Shown piece by piece: positions 22,101 through 33,475 of a DNA stretch of 64,000 nt. The stretch is from Chionoecetes opilio (taxonomy: Eukaryota; Arthropoda; Malacostraca; Decapoda; Majidae): NCBI GenBank assembly GCA_016584305.1, contig JACEEZ010009490.1, positions 261,001-325,000 on the forward strand, given 5' to 3'. Below the pieces are notes generated by a model that made no database searches, was not told the origin of the DNA, and saw nothing but the letters and a program-made list of their open reading frames with translations. Every line of letters begins with the position of its first letter. Position 1 is the stretch's first letter. A program made the translations under genes and the position numbers.

Positions 22101-25100
22101 CTGCAAATCATGATAGATAATAATGAAAATGGGTTGCATAAAACATTAGTAGGCAATGTCACTATCTTGGTGTCCTTGGTCCTGTGGCAGGCTTGGGGCA
22201 GTAGTGTTGGACCAGCAGCACCCAGAACCTCGGGGGCGTGGAAGGGCGGACTTACGGAATGAGCTGCGGAATGAGGTACGAGGAGACCATCGGAATGACC
22301 TAAGGGGAGACAATCGGAATGAGTTACGGAATGACCTACGGGGAGACAATCGGAATGAGTTACGGAATGACCTACGAGGAGAAAATCGGAATGAGTTACG
22401 GAATGAGCTGCGAGTCGACCATCGAGGGGTTGGCCGAGGGAAACCCCATCCAGAGCTGCGGCCAGAGGAGCCAAGGGGCAGGCGGGTGCAGGAGGTGATG
22501 AACCCGGAGGAGAAGCTGCCCAAAGTAAGTTAAAAGGGCATGCATGTTTTTTTTTTTTCACAAGTATTTTTATTTTTTTCATAATGTTGCCTCCTACCCA
22601 TTCGCTCTTCACAGTTTGGTTATTTATCAATGGTTGTATGCTCTCTGCTGTGATAAGGGATGCTGAGGAGGTGAAAGAATGTTTGTGTATGGTAAAGAAA
22701 AAAATTATGTTATTGATTATGATGAAGCACTATAATGTCATCCAAATTGATGCTCACTTTCCCCTTGCAGCCCTCCCTGGCCTCATCCGTGGCTCGCCCG
22801 GCGCCGGACAGCAAGTCCCGCACAGAGGCCGCTGCAGAGCTGACCAAGGACAGGGCCTCAAGGGACAGGTGATTATGATAGTCTAGTTCAGTAGTTATTG
22901 TAAGTGCAGTCTTTGTTTTTATGTGAGGTTAGGTTCCTGGAAATTGTGGGTGATGTAATTTTTGTGTAATTTGAATGGAAAATATCCATTTGTAATAATG
23001 GTATGGTGAGGTTTATGAATATAATGTGTCCGAGTATAGTATTTTCTGAGATGGCTCATGTATTGGATGTTAATCATGTAGCTAACGTGCATGTTGAGCA
23101 TAATGCATGCCATGATGATACCATTTCCTTACAGAAACCGGCGCATGTTTGGTGCTCTGCTGGGTACTCTCAAGCGCTTCAAGAATGATGAGGCTAAGCA
23201 GAAAGACAAGGTAAGATCTGCTTCATTCTTGTCTGGGTGTGTATGGTGGGTGGCTAGAAAATTACATCAGTAAGGGAAAATTTTATTATAGGTATATTTT
23301 ACATGTCATATTTTATTAAACATTTTACTTGAGGGAATTATTTTTGTTTAGTATTTTTTAATTCAAGTATGTGTAATGTGTGCCTGCATTAACAAATTTA
23401 CTATGGATGTAGGAATCATATTTATTGCTCATAAATAACCTTGAGCATCAGACTTGATAATTTGATGTTACTTTATTTTTGTTAGGAGGAGCAGCGACAA
23501 GCCATAGAGAGAAAGCTGGAGGAGAAGGGTCGGGTAGAGAAGGAGGAGCTGAGACGGGAGCGCCTGCAGCTCTTCAACCAGCGGAAAGAACGCCAGGCTC
23601 AGATTAGACGACTCACCATAAAGATGGCCAGAGTCAAAGAGGTAAGGGGACCACTGTGTCTCATGGGTGTTTTGGGGGTTGAAATGAGTTTATTTTCACC
23701 ACAGTTTAACAAATGTCTGTAATCAAAATGTGCAATTTGGAAATCATAATAGTGTTTTCCAAAACTGTGACCACCCTTGCAATTCCTCCTGTGAACCTTT
23801 TCAAGTACTGCTTGTGCATTAGCTTGCATCTCGTCCTTTGAGCCTTAGTTTCAGAATCAGGAAGAGAAAAGTCACAGCTGCTAAATCTGGTGTGTAGCGG
23901 TCATGGGGAACTTTTTTTAAATTTTTAATTTTTTTAAAATGTTTTTATTTTTATATTACGTTGTAGCCTATAGCACCTGTAGGCATATGGAGAGTCTTGA
24001 TGTTGGTCGATCTCGCCCGATGGTGGCGCAGGCTGGATTTTTTTATAGTGACACCTGTGGTCTCAGGTGAAGATTCCATTTTCTGTGATGTTCAGATCTT
24101 CAGTTAAGGCGCATGCAGCCCCTAGAGTCCACCGTCACACTCGCAATCGGCAGACAGGTATATGCTGCATGTGGGTTGCTTCGGCCACTCGACAATGGTT
24201 TTGATAGTTGCTCCTTGATGAGACTTGAACTCGGGACCTGCTCCCCTACCAGGCTCTTGAAAGAGTCGCCCCCAGCAGGATTCGAACTCAGGACATTGAG
24301 TTCAGCACTCCCAAGACGCTAACCACTCGGCCACCGTCTCCCCCTAGACTAGAACTAGAACAAAGATGTTAATATAGTTCTCCCATTTGTCGAATTTGAA
24401 TTTCTACTATTTCCTGTACACTCCTAAGCCTATCTTGTTTATACAGGAACTACCTCGTGTAGGTCTCACGGCCTCTTGTAGCTTCCTTATTTTTTTTATG
24501 TTCTTATCTGTTTCTGGTGATGTGTCAGGACTTTATTCTATTCATTGTGAGACTGGAGATTCTAACAACAATGATAGGGAGTGGGTAGTGACTGACTGAC
24601 TGACTGCCTTCCCTCCCAGCATGAGACGTGGGAGGCGCACCAGATGAAGCTCGCTAAGTTCATCCGCACCGAGTCCTCTCCCGCCATCTTCTGGGTCCCC
24701 CGCCTACACAATGCACGCACCACAGGTCTTGTCATGGCCACACACGACAAGATCACTGGTGAGTGCCCGTCCTTACCTCCATTTCAGCTCCTACCCACAG
24801 GTTAAGAATAAGTTGTCTGGTAGCTGTGAGTGGAATGTGGTTTGCTATTGCATGGGATTTATTGGAGTTTTTGTATTTTATTTATATTATTTACATGGAT
24901 TGTATTGGTCTTGTGATTTAGGAAGTTATTATTCAGTTGATGAACTATTTATTTTCAGATATGAAGTTTTTAGGCCAACTTGACTGTTGCAAATTAGGTG
25001 TAGCAACCGAGGGAGATAGCAAAAATATTACCTTTTAAAACACCTTTAGTAAAGAAAAGCAAGCACATGATTCTAGTCTGACCCTGCAGGTTATATGGCA

Positions 25101-27739
25101 AGAAAGGTTGCCCCTAGTGTAGTCATAAATATATGTTCCTTCATGTATTACAAAGTGCATGCCTATGGTGATCACAGGTGAGCTGGAGCAGGAACAGCGG
25201 CGCATGAAGCAGGAGCTGGACGCGATCCTGGGGTCCCGCGGGGAGGATCGGGAGGCAGCGGAGATGGGGGAGGAGGAGGAGACGTTCGTTCACAGGGGGG
25301 TGCGCTCTCAGGTGGCCAAGCAGGGGGAGGGGGGTGGCAACGACCCTCTTGATATTTGTCCAGGTAAGCAGGTAGCAAGAAACTTTGTTATTGAGGTTAT
25401 AAGGAGGTATGGAGGTATCAAGAAACTTTGTTATTGAGGTTATTATAATAGGTTATTGAGCATCATTCTTCACATGACTGCATGAGTCTCTCTTTATTCT
25501 TTATTTGATGATAAACTAAGGAATTTCCTGACCCATTGGTGATTGGTTAGCTTGGAAATGTTATTTAGTCACATTATTCTCATTATAACCAAGTCCAATG
25601 GACAGAAATATAGAACAATGGTGATCAGGTAATATAAGTATGTAGTGAATTACAGATGCTTGTCTCGCTTCATAGTGCAGCCCCTATTTTTGATACTGCA
25701 GAATAATGACGTAGAAATTGTTGTTTGTGTCTTGTGATTTTATTGTTGATTGGGAAGGTAACCTTAGTCTTACATTCATTCTGATATTGATGTATGCACA
25801 CATTATTATTCTAGTATACCATTGTATTATTAGGCTTGTCATAATATTGAATTTTTCACTCCACACACATTATTAACCTTGGACTCAGTTAAATCTTTAT
25901 TGTCTTTGGTTTTCATAACATTTTGTTTGATTTGAATATCATTTTCGTAATTCAAGTGGACTGGTTGCGAGAGCATTGGTCATAACTGAGTCTTTATGGT
26001 ATCTCTTGATTCTCTTCCTTACAGATTTGTTAGATTACGAGGCTGAAGAGGGAGAGCTAGTGTATGATGAGGCAGACCTGTCAGGTAAGGAAGACAACGA
26101 TGACACGGAGCGTATGGTGGTACAGGTGGACGGGAGGGGGGAGGGGGGCCGCAAGGTGGAGATAGTGGCGAGTCAGCCGGGTGGGGAGAATGGGGAAGTG
26201 GGGAAGAGTGGGGGTGGACTTGGGAATGACAGTGAGAAGGAAAATGAGGGGAGACGTAAGGATAAAGATAGGAGTAGAGAGGATAGACACAGGGAGAAAG
26301 ACAGCAGGAAGAATAGGGATAAGGGGAGAGAGAAGGATAGGAGTAAGGATAAAGAAGGGGAATCTCATAAGGGAAAAGATAGGCCTTCAGGGAAAGAGGA
26401 GAGGGTAGCACCAAGAGATAAGGACTTGGAAAGGGAAAAATGGAAGGAAGGGGCAAAGTCCAAAGATGGCTCAGAGGTAGTTGAAAGTGAGTCTGATTTG
26501 TTAGCTACTGTAATCCATATTAAGATTGAAAAGGAGGATGGTTCAGGCATGACAGAAACCACACCTGTGCTTAAGATAATCAAGGAAGAAAAACCAGACA
26601 AGGCACCTTCAGGTAGGAAGGCAGAGAGTTCTGAGGGGGTTCCTTTACCTGCTGGTTCCTCTCCTGTTGCCATGGCTGCTAATATCAATGCTACCTCTAC
26701 TGCAGACATCGAGCTGCCTCCTCCTGTTGCCTCTGTTGAACCTGCTGAGTCTCCTGCTAACATTTCATATGAGGTTTCATACACCCCTCCTCATGATTCT
26801 CATTCTATGTCTCCTTTACCAATGAACCCATCACCACCTGCAAATTTCAAAAAGACAATGTCAGAAGCTGACAAAGATGCTGCAGGCAGTGTTGAGGGCA
26901 AATTTGTGCAAAATGCTAAGGATCCTGCAAGGGCTGACCAGGGCATGGGTGGCCATGACAACCCAGAGTCCCTCACGGAGAAGCAGATGAACTTGAGTGG
27001 CACTGCAGTGCCTGAAAAGCAGGCAAGTGGCATAAAAGATGTCAGTTCAAAAGTGCCTACCAAGGCAAAACTGCAAAAAGATGAAAAAAAGAAGATTAAA
27101 CGTAGTAAACTGAAGAAAAAGATGGATAAGAAAGATGCATCAGGAAAAAAGAAAAAGTCTGGTTCATCTGATGACAGCAGTAGTGGTAGCAGTGAGAGCA
27201 GCAGTGACAGCAGTGAGAGTGACAGCTCAGACTCGAGCTCATCTTCCTCGTCCTCGGACTCCTCTTCGGATTCAGAGAGTGACTCAAGCGTTACATCAAG
27301 CTCTGGTTCTGACTCTGACCGTGAGAAGAGGAAGAGGAAGAGAGGCAAAAGGTCCAGGAAGGATGATAGAAGCAGTGACAGCGAGGCAGGAAAGACAAAG
27401 AAAAAAACAAAAAAAGTTGAAAAAACTAAGCAGTTGAAAGAGGGTGGGAAGATTTCAAAAAGCAAAGGGAGGGAAGAACCTCGGGGTGATGATGACAAGG
27501 CCAAAAAGGAGGCTGGGAAGGACAAATCTAGGGAAGGAAGGAAGGGAAAAGAGAAAGAAGAAAATCGTAAGGCCAAGGAAATGGATAAAGGTAGGGAGAG
27601 GGACCAGGAACATCGTAAGGAGAGGGAATCAGTCAAGAAGGGAGATAACAGAGATAAGAGAGACAAAAATAAAGATCAGAGGAAGGAGAGAAGTAGGAGC
27701 AGGGAAGACAGGCGGGGTGGCAGAAATGACAGGCGATAG
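16041..27739 (+). CDS. PNN: Pinin homologue, complete nine-exon gene
   Basis: Pinin is a nuclear-speckle protein associated with the exon junction complex and alternative splicing; vertebrate pinin is also at desmosomes. The exons 16041-16171, 21452-21550, 22191-22524, 22771-22868, 23135-23210, 23486-23641, 24620-24758, 25178-25363 and 26025-27739 join in frame through GT-AG introns to 977 codons. Landmarks: N-terminal helix with NLRRLTGRDFND-like pinin signature (residues 32-42), a 12-residue repeat block (97-156), the pinin/SDK/memA domain from RNRRMFGALLGTLKRF (221) through a charged coiled coil to about 350, then a Lys/Glu/Asp-rich tail, a Ser-rich tract (about 785-862) and a basic RS/KD end. 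Vertebrate pinin is shorter (about 700 residues). Intron 1 (5.3 kb) is loaded with repeats. Confidence 0.95.
16619..18077 (-). mobile_element. 5'-truncated LINE with reverse transcriptase, in minisatellite
   Basis: Minus strand. The upstream part (about 18073-17630) has SPIFKGGDKTQSKNYRPIAL, FRKGRSC and DFAKAFDKVDH; the downstream part (17620-16652) has SFADDTTIS, LGVHLSEDGTF, LDYCSQLWSPH and a complete C-terminus. The PQGS-containing segment between them is deleted with a frameshift, so it is dead. The 3' tail is an AAGTAAACAAGTAAATA-type repeat at 16619-16640. Jockey/CR1-type; different from the SGNH LINE. Confidence 0.85.
18200..18788. mobile_element. Foldback element with repeat-built inverted termini
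   Basis: 589 bp. The first 150-210 bp are built from units of the type GGACGTTTCGCCCC and return inverted at the other end as GGGGCGAAACGTCC units. The arms continue as matching unique sequence (GGAAATTACTATACT) into a short centre. It lies between two copies of GCCTGCCTC (18191-18199 and 18789-18797), which looks like a 9-bp target duplication, although the host array itself contains this word. No ORF of its own. Confidence 0.85.
18957..19280 (+). pseudogene. LINE reverse transcriptase C-terminal fragment
   Basis: The plus frame reads KDLGVNMNHDATFSDHI and GWILRTFQTRSEQCMLALW, then frameshifts and continues with LNYWERL near 19245-19265. It is related to the C-terminal part of the LINE at 16619-18077 (LGVHLSEDGTFKHHI). 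Confidence 0.8.
19290..20210. mobile_element. TIR element carrying CGACGGAATGC-type ends
   Basis: The left end contains TTCGACGGAATGCGTTTTCG; the right end, inverted, contains TTTCAACGGAATGCACTTTCG. Each end also has an internal repeat CCGTCGAAAC. No coding capacity; it contains the nested TTAA-type MITE at 19864-20079. Class not assigned. Confidence 0.6.
19864..20079 (-). mobile_element. TTAA-type MITE, copy 1
   Basis: 216 bp bounded by TTAA at both ends, with inverted termini TTAACCCCTT and AAGGGGTTAA. It shares its interior (GGCAAATAACGG, CATATAGCAAAGGAAAGATC) with copies at 20624, 60490 and 63127. The TTAA target and CCC start are those of piggyBac-related elements. Confidence 0.85.
20624..20833 (+). 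mobile_element. TTAA-type MITE, copy 2
   Basis: 210 bp, TTAACCCCTTCACGCCC at the left end and GGGTCTCAAGGGGTTAA at the right. Opposite orientation to copy 1, in pinin intron 1. Confidence 0.88.
20834..21451 (+). other. Remainder of pinin intron 1
   Basis: AT-rich non-coding sequence with T-runs before the exon-2 acceptor; no further repeat recognised. Confidence 0.5.
21452..21550 (+). CDS. PNN: Pinin exon 2
   Basis: The acceptor TTGCAG at 21446-21451 was chosen over the CAG four bases downstream because only it keeps frame (reading QRQDLRRVRL, then PPAKRRPPGG). Basic region; donor GTTGGT at 21551. Confidence 0.92.
21551..22190 (+). other. Pinin intron 2
   Basis: AT-rich with AATAATAGTAATAA-type low complexity near 22020-22080. 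Nothing else seen. Confidence 0.6.
22191..22524 (+). CDS. PNN: Pinin exon 3 with tandem repeat
   Basis: Acceptor TGGCAG at 22185-22190, donor GTAAGT at 22525. Residues 77-188, very rich in Arg, Asn, Glu and Asp. The antisense ORF at 22052-22630 and another sense frame are shadows produced by the repetitive composition. Confidence 0.9.
22249..22428 (+). repeat. PNN: 36-bp coding repeat in pinin (12-residue units)
   Basis: Units of the form GDNRNELRNDLR recur about four times in a row (residues 117-152), with degenerate half units before them. The nucleotide units are nearly identical, so it is a recent in-frame expansion. Alternating basic and acidic residues predict a charged single helix. 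Confidence 0.9.
22771..22868 (+). CDS. PNN: Pinin exon 4
   Basis: Acceptor CTTGCAG ending 22770, donor GTGATT at 22869. Encodes residues 189-220 with a Ser/Ala-rich linker and the ASRDR end that leads into the conserved domain. Confidence 0.92.
23135..23210 (+). CDS. PNN: Pinin exon 5, start of the pinin/SDK/memA domain
   Basis: Acceptor TTACAG ending 23134, donor GTAAGA at 23211. Encodes RNRRMFGALLGTLKRFKND, the best-conserved segment of the pinin family. Confidence 0.95.
23486..23641 (+). CDS. PNN: Pinin exon 6, coiled coil
   Basis: 52 whole codons between acceptor TGTTAG ending 23485 and donor GTAAGG at 23642. Continuous Glu/Arg/Lys-rich helix (QRQAIERKLEEKGRVEKEEL and onward) matching the coiled coil of pinin. 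Confidence 0.95.
23911..24344 (-). mobile_element. tRNA-derived SINE (family B), in pinin intron 6
   Basis: On the minus strand it begins GGGGGAGACGGTGGCCGAGTG, with an A-box TGGCCGAGTGG of Leu/Ser-tRNA type and a B-box GAGTTCGAATCC, and ends in an A/T-rich tail (23911-23956). A related copy lies at 48511-48848 (shared CTGTAGGC and GGTGGCGCAGGC segments). Confidence 0.8.
24446..24512 (+). mobile_element. LINE 3'-end remnant
   Basis: GGAACTACCTCGTGTAGGTC and the following CTTCCTTATTTT match the 3' end of the LINE at 58505-59558 and the remnant at 53068-53145. Confidence 0.75.
24620..24758 (+). CDS. PNN: Pinin exon 7, end of the pinin domain
   Basis: Acceptor CTCCCAG ending 24619, donor GTGAGT at 24759. 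Encodes HETWEAHQMKLAKFIRTES and FWVPRLHN, aligned to the EEWNEH, YIRTKT and FYIPGR positions of vertebrate pinin. Confidence 0.95.
25178..25363 (+). CDS. PNN: Pinin exon 8
   Basis: Acceptor ATCACAG ending 25177, donor GTAAGC at 25364. Acidic region with a poly-Glu run (GEEEET) and a glycine-rich end. Confidence 0.92.
26025..27739 (+). CDS. PNN: Pinin exon 9, charged and serine-rich tail
   Basis: Acceptor CTTACAG ending 26024; stop TAG at 27737-27739. It opens with LLDYEAEEGELVYDEADL, continues with long Lys/Asp/Arg/Glu stretches, a Pro/Ser part, a Ser/Asp tract and an RS-type basic end (KERSRSREDRRGG). This matches the RS-rich C-terminus of pinin, which binds SR-type splicing factors. The long antisense ORF (27666-26800) is a shadow of the biased composition. 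Confidence 0.95.
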
Positions 27740-28170
27740 AAATGTGGCACATGCGAGGTATTTTTTACCTCCTGAATTTATTTTGGGTCATGTATTTTGT
27801 GTACAAAGGGACTACGTATATACATTTTGTAGTGACTGCTGTAAATGTTGATAGTATGACAACATTTCTTAGCCTAAAGATTACTCTTGGCTAAGGAAGG
27901 AGACATAATAGGCTGCATGCATTCATGATTACTGCTCCAACTAGAGAGCAAACCATGGCTGAATATATCTACAATTCACTGACGATTTCAACTTAAAGAA
28001 AACTGTATTATTTTTTGTGGCTCATTCAGGATGTGTATACATTTTTCAGTCATGGTATAGTATAGTTAGAAAGTCAATTTTGCTAATTTCTTTATTATAT
28101 TTAATGATAACTTCCTTTCCAGTACATGTCAGTGAATTTTTTTGTGAAATAAAAATACAAACACAGGTTT
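27740..28170 (+). other. PNN: Pinin 3' UTR
   Basis: Unique AT-rich sequence after the stop codon, ending at the polyadenylation hexamer at 28148-28153. Confidence 0.7.
28148..28153 (+). promoter_or_regulatory. PNN: Pinin polyadenylation signal AATAAA
   Basis: Canonical hexamer about 410 bp after the stop, followed by a T-rich stretch (TTTATTTTACTCTTTTTG) suited to a cleavage site. Confidence 0.7.
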
Positions 28171-28398
28171 ATTTTACTCTTTTTGTACCATTATGAAGCC
28201 AAGGAAACTTCGGGAATGAAGCCTAGGAAGCAACACTCCAGCCCACACAGGGTTGCCCATACAGCTCCTTGTGCCCATGTGTTTAACCTGCATTCTGAAA
28301 TATGTCACATGACTATTTTGATGTAGAGTTATTTTAAGACTAAACCCCGCATGATAATTTGCATAATTCTTTTTGTATAGTTTGATTGCCATGAAGTT

Positions 28399-29095
<697 letters not shown>

Positions 29096-29100
<5 letters not shown>

Positions 29101-30807
29101 CGTTAGTATTTAAGATATTTAATAAATTCATAACGTTTTGCATAGTGAGGGATATATATTTGATGATGTTTAGATGCAGTATTTAGAATGCCATTAATAT
29201 TTAGTCAGTTGATATTTATTTATATTGCCAGTTAATATTTAGTAATATTTATTATCGTAAATATATTAATTAAATAATATATTTAGTTTATATTGTCAGT
29301 TATTATTTAGTAATATTTATTACCGTAAATATGGTACAGGAAGGAAGACCTGAGTTTGAGAAGCAGTTCTGTCATCAAGGCAGTGATTGTTTTATTTATT
29401 AATCTATTAATTATTTTATTGCATACATTTTCAGCATTTTTAAATCTCTCAATTTTGTGGCTCTACCTTATTGTAACATACAGGGCCTGACCTGTACTGG
29501 TGTGGTCCTGTCCCCATATTTGTATTTACAGTAGACCCTTGTAAGAAACTATTAATGCAGCAGGTTTATGTACTAAGTGTCTGAAAAGCACGTCTCACAC
29601 CTTCGAAACTTATTATATACAGTAAACCCTCTAAATCGAACCTGTATAATTCAAACTTCGGATAATTTGACCTGTTTCAGGCCAGTTCGAATTTTTCAAT
29701 AACTCCATAACTCGAGCAAGTTTGAATTATCCTTAGCCTTACTAGTGGGAATCCGACCTCCCATGCGGTGCGTGCCGCGGCTGCCCAGCGTGACCGGTTA
29801 TATGATAATTCGTATAAATACGATAGGCGGAGGGAGAGGAGAAGGAAGGAGGTGGGTCAAGGAAGGGAGGAAATGGGAGGAGGAAGAACTTTTTTTTTAA
29901 GTATCCTTCGCTTTGTATACAATCTTCAAAGTCCTTCACGGGGTTCTTCACTCCTTCACGCATCCTACAGGAGTCGTGGGAAGGCATTGAAAGTCCCACA
30001 GGATGGATATAGTATTCCTAGGTTTTTATAAGTACTTTGACAATTGCATGGGTGGCTCAAATAGGGATTAATAATACTAATACTGAAAATACTAAAGCTG
30101 ATCATTGTATTGAAGTAATGATTAATCTTGCAATACATATATTTTTTGTCTTGTAGTAAGTTTTGCATAATTTGTAGTTTTTAAGGAATATCTTGAAGAA
30201 TCATGTCATTGTGAATTGGCTGAAATAGGGACTTCTAATAATTGTAACTGAAAACTGACTATATTCGTGTTCAGCTTGCCCGAAAACTGCAAGGAACAAA
30301 TTTCGAAACAAATCTATTTTTCAAAAAATATGGCAAATTTTGCTTGAAATACAGCCTTGATTGTATGCCTTGATTTAAAAAAAAAATCATTAAATCACGT
30401 TTTTTTCAATAACTAAAAAAACTATGGCAGATAAGTGCAACATGAATAGAGAAGTAAATATGAAGTAGATCAAGGGCTATCATATGGCATAAAGCAAAAC
30501 AAATATTGATTGGTAAATAACTCGAGAAAATAGCATATTTGTACATTTATACAAAATATCAATTTTCTTGACAACCATGTGTTTTGACAAACAGATTACT
30601 GCATCATGTAGAACACCTCAAGATGAATCTTTGTTACTTCGATATGTTTTCTTCTACCACTCATAGTTTTGTGGTAAAATAGCAAAAAACCTGATCGTCG
30701 TCAATTTTGGAATATTTTTGAGCGTCTATATTGGAATATTTTTGAGCAGCCAGAAATCCGAAAGTTTTTTTTTTTGATAGATAATTGGAAATGCCGGGGA
30801 TACAATT
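29096..30807. other. AT-rich intergenic region
   Basis: No gene. A direct repeat of about 45 bp (TAATATTTAGTAATATTTAT type) occurs at 29220-29264 and 29290-29333. A pogo/Tigger-like terminal sequence lies at 29620. Confidence 0.6.
29620..29735 (+). mobile_element. Pogo/Tigger-like terminal remnant
   Basis: CAGTAAACCCTCTAAATCGAA preceded by TA resembles the inverted terminus of Tigger-type Tc1/mariner elements. A similar start (CAGTAAAACCTCTATTAACC) lies at 59767. Non-coding, one end only. Confidence 0.45.
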
Positions 30808-30950
30808 GTAGATCCATCCATTTACAATAGCTTTTGATGGGTAAGTGTTGCTGTGTGAGAAACAAATTGTGAGCTGAACGTGTGATAGTAGTAATTATAT
30901 AAGTTTATAATTCAGAAACTGTTCAAGATAGGTCAGTGTAGACGCGAGAC
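30808..30950 (+). repeat. Dispersed repeat, copy 1 (partner at 38227-38370)
   Basis: TAGATCCATCCATTTACAAT, then TTTTGATGGGTAAGTGTTGC and GATAGGTCAGTGTAGACGCG are shared with 38227-38370 at about 90% by eye. Family unknown. Confidence 0.8.
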
Positions 30951-31997
30951 CAGTGTTGCCACCTCAGTGTAGGGGTAAGATTACCTATATACAATGTTCA
31001 CGCATAGTAATATATTTCTAGTTTAAATCAGTTTTACTTTGTAAATCTCAAGTTAGACAACCTAAGAACAAAAAATAGAAATTGCAACCCAGCATATTTT
31101 ATTAACATCTATCTACATACTACATACATACATAGACCTTACTACACTACATAGACTACATACATACCTTAACATTTCCATTATATTACACGCCTCCATA
31201 AAAAGAAAATATTACTCAAATAAAAAAGTATATAACTGCTTTAAAAGTTAAATGGATTGGCAATAACAACAACTTGCAATATATAGAAAGGGTGAGAGAG
31301 AGAGAGAGAGGAATATAATTTAATTAACTTTTATTCGGCTTCAAGTAAAAATATACAAAAGCGAGTGATAACTGTGTAGGTAGGTGAATGAAATGTGTGT
31401 GTGTGTGTGAAGGTATATGCTACCTTAAGAGTATGATATAAGCATTACAAGGTGAACAATGTGGGTGGGTGTATAATCTAATCTTTAAGGGGAGCGTCAC
31501 ACGAATATTTCCGAAAAGAAAAAAAAAATTCGAAAAAATTATCATGCGTAGTTAAACACTTGAGCAAGCTTGTGACAGTATTATAAAGAAAGCAGAAGAA
31601 ATGAAAGTTATGGCTGATTTTCTCCCCCCCCCCTTTCCCCCCGAAAAATATCCGTACAAATTTTTCTTTCACTGGCATAGGCAAACTGGCACCTGTCAGT
31701 CCCTCTCTGTGAGACAGAGGGTCGTCTCAAGGCCTCAGTAGTGAGGGAGAAGCCGGGTGTGGCTGGTCGTCTCTCAGCCTTCCACCATTCCTGCTCCCTC
31801 CAGACCATTTACCATTTATTCAGCGCAGGATTGATCTACCTCACGCTCTCTACCTCCTCCACCACCATACCGAGGACATCAAGGCATAAAGTGGCTCAGA
31901 GAGAGAGAATGCTGGCTGTAGTTCAGCAAACTGTCCAAGCGCGTCTGACAGCTAGCACCCTTTTGTGACTAGTACCTTTTGCCAAAGGAGGGACCAG

Positions 31998-32090
31998 CAG
32001 TGGCGTACCGAGGGGGGGGGGGATGCTGCCATGCTCCCCCCCCCTTTGCAAAAAAAAAAAAAAATATGTATATATATATATATATATATA

Positions 32091-32173
<83 letters not shown>

Positions 32174-32230
32174 GTATTTATATATATATTGGCCCCCCCC
32201 CCCCTTTTCAATTTTCTGGGTACGCCACGG
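31998..32230. mobile_element. hAT-type MITE with perfect 8-bp target duplication
   Basis: Ends CAGTGGCGTACC and, inverted, GGGTACGCCACGG, flanked on both sides by GGGACCAG (31990-31997 and 32231-32238). The interior is G/C runs around a (TA)n block (32070-32200). Confidence 0.92.
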
Positions 32231-32582
32231 GGGACCAGATACCAGCCATGTCATATAGCACTTCAAGAGTGCTAGAGAACGTGGCTGCGAGAATAAACAA
32301 ACAAACCAGCATCTGTTCAGATTCACTGAACCTCGAGGTTTAAAGATCGCGCGGCTTTTTAAATCGCGCGCTTTTAAACTGAAAAATTAGTTTTCTTCCA
32401 GTTTTCCTTTAATAACTTCGCCACTATTGTACCGAAATTAATAAACAATATCATTAGAAAGAGGAATAAAGATGTGATATTCTCATCTTTCGTTTTTTTT
32501 CATTTTGGGTAAATATTTGCAAATAATAGCAAATACATTTACGAGATCCAAAAAAACAAAAAAAATTCTAAACACTTAAGAT

Positions 32583-33045
32583 GAATCAATCAATCAATCA
32601 TTGGGGGCATACGCCGGGGGGCGCGTCGCCTCGCCCACCCTACGACGCCACTCCCGGGGGTCACCACGCGCGAGTTCCCATGCAGGCTCCTTTCCCATAC
32701 CAAGCAGCTCTCGACAAGAAACATCGACTTGCCCCAGCCACGAGCCTTGTGGGCGCCCCCTTGGCCTCCTCCACGCCGGATTGTCTCTTACAGATACAAC
32801 CCGATGGGAAGGATCGGTTTCAGGGTAGCGTGCCACATGCCCATATAGCCGAAGTTGGCACTGACGGACTATGCAGGTAATAGGCCTCGATTCAGTCTCA
32901 CGGTGCAATCGCTGATTTGACACGTAATCATCCCAGCGATACCCCATGATTTTGCGAAGACACTTATTACCAAAGGCATTGATTCGTCTCTTCAAGTCAC
33001 TATTTAGTGTCCATGTCTCACAACCATAGAGTAAGACGGATCACA
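32583..33045 (-). pseudogene. RTE-like LINE 3' fragment
   Basis: The minus strand encodes the end of a reverse-transcriptase ORF: LYGCETWTLNSDLKRRINAF, then LRLYGHVARYPETDPSH, RGRPQGSWLGQVD and the final RPPAYAPND. It ends in an ATTG-type tetranucleotide tail (32583-32604), as RTE elements do. 5' truncated. Confidence 0.8.
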
Positions 33046-33475
33046 AGCGACTTGAAGATCCGGATCTTTGTCCTTCTGCACAGATAAGAAGAATGAAATT
33101 CAAAATTCTTAAAAGATTAATAGTTTGGATATGCTATGCATATTTGGTTATTTTTTCAGCAGTGCAAGTCATTGGATAAAAACGTTATAAATTAAGTTTT
33201 TTTTTTTTTCTTTTTTTTTCTTCTTTTTTTTCCAGTTATGTATCGAGCTATGGATCTGAAATGAGCTAGGATTATTTCGGCATTAGCATACTTTTCACAA
33301 AAAAATAAAATTACAATCCACCGGTAATTAAGAAATGGTGTGACGCTCCCCTTAAGTAGTAAGAAATTGATGGTTTATGAGTTCTTATGTGTATGCGTAA
33401 GTGTTAATGTAGTAGCCCTGGTCTAAAACTGAGTTTAAACCACCCGTATTAGACCTACCCAGACCTAACCTAACG

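Larger units (their letters stand above)
31485..33355. mobile_element. TTAA-flanked TIR DNA element with nested insertions
   Basis: Perfect termini TTAAGGGGAGCGTCACAC (31485) and GTGTGACGCTCCCCTTAA (ending 33355) enclose 1.87 kb. A TTAA duplication suggests piggyBac-type insertion, though the termini start GGGG rather than CCC. No transposase remains. Inside are a hAT MITE (31998-32230) and an RTE-like fragment (32583-33045). Confidence 0.8.

Noticed and set aside
26800..27666. 288-codon antisense ORF
   Set aside because: Mirror of the biased Lys/Glu/Ser codons of pinin exon 9.
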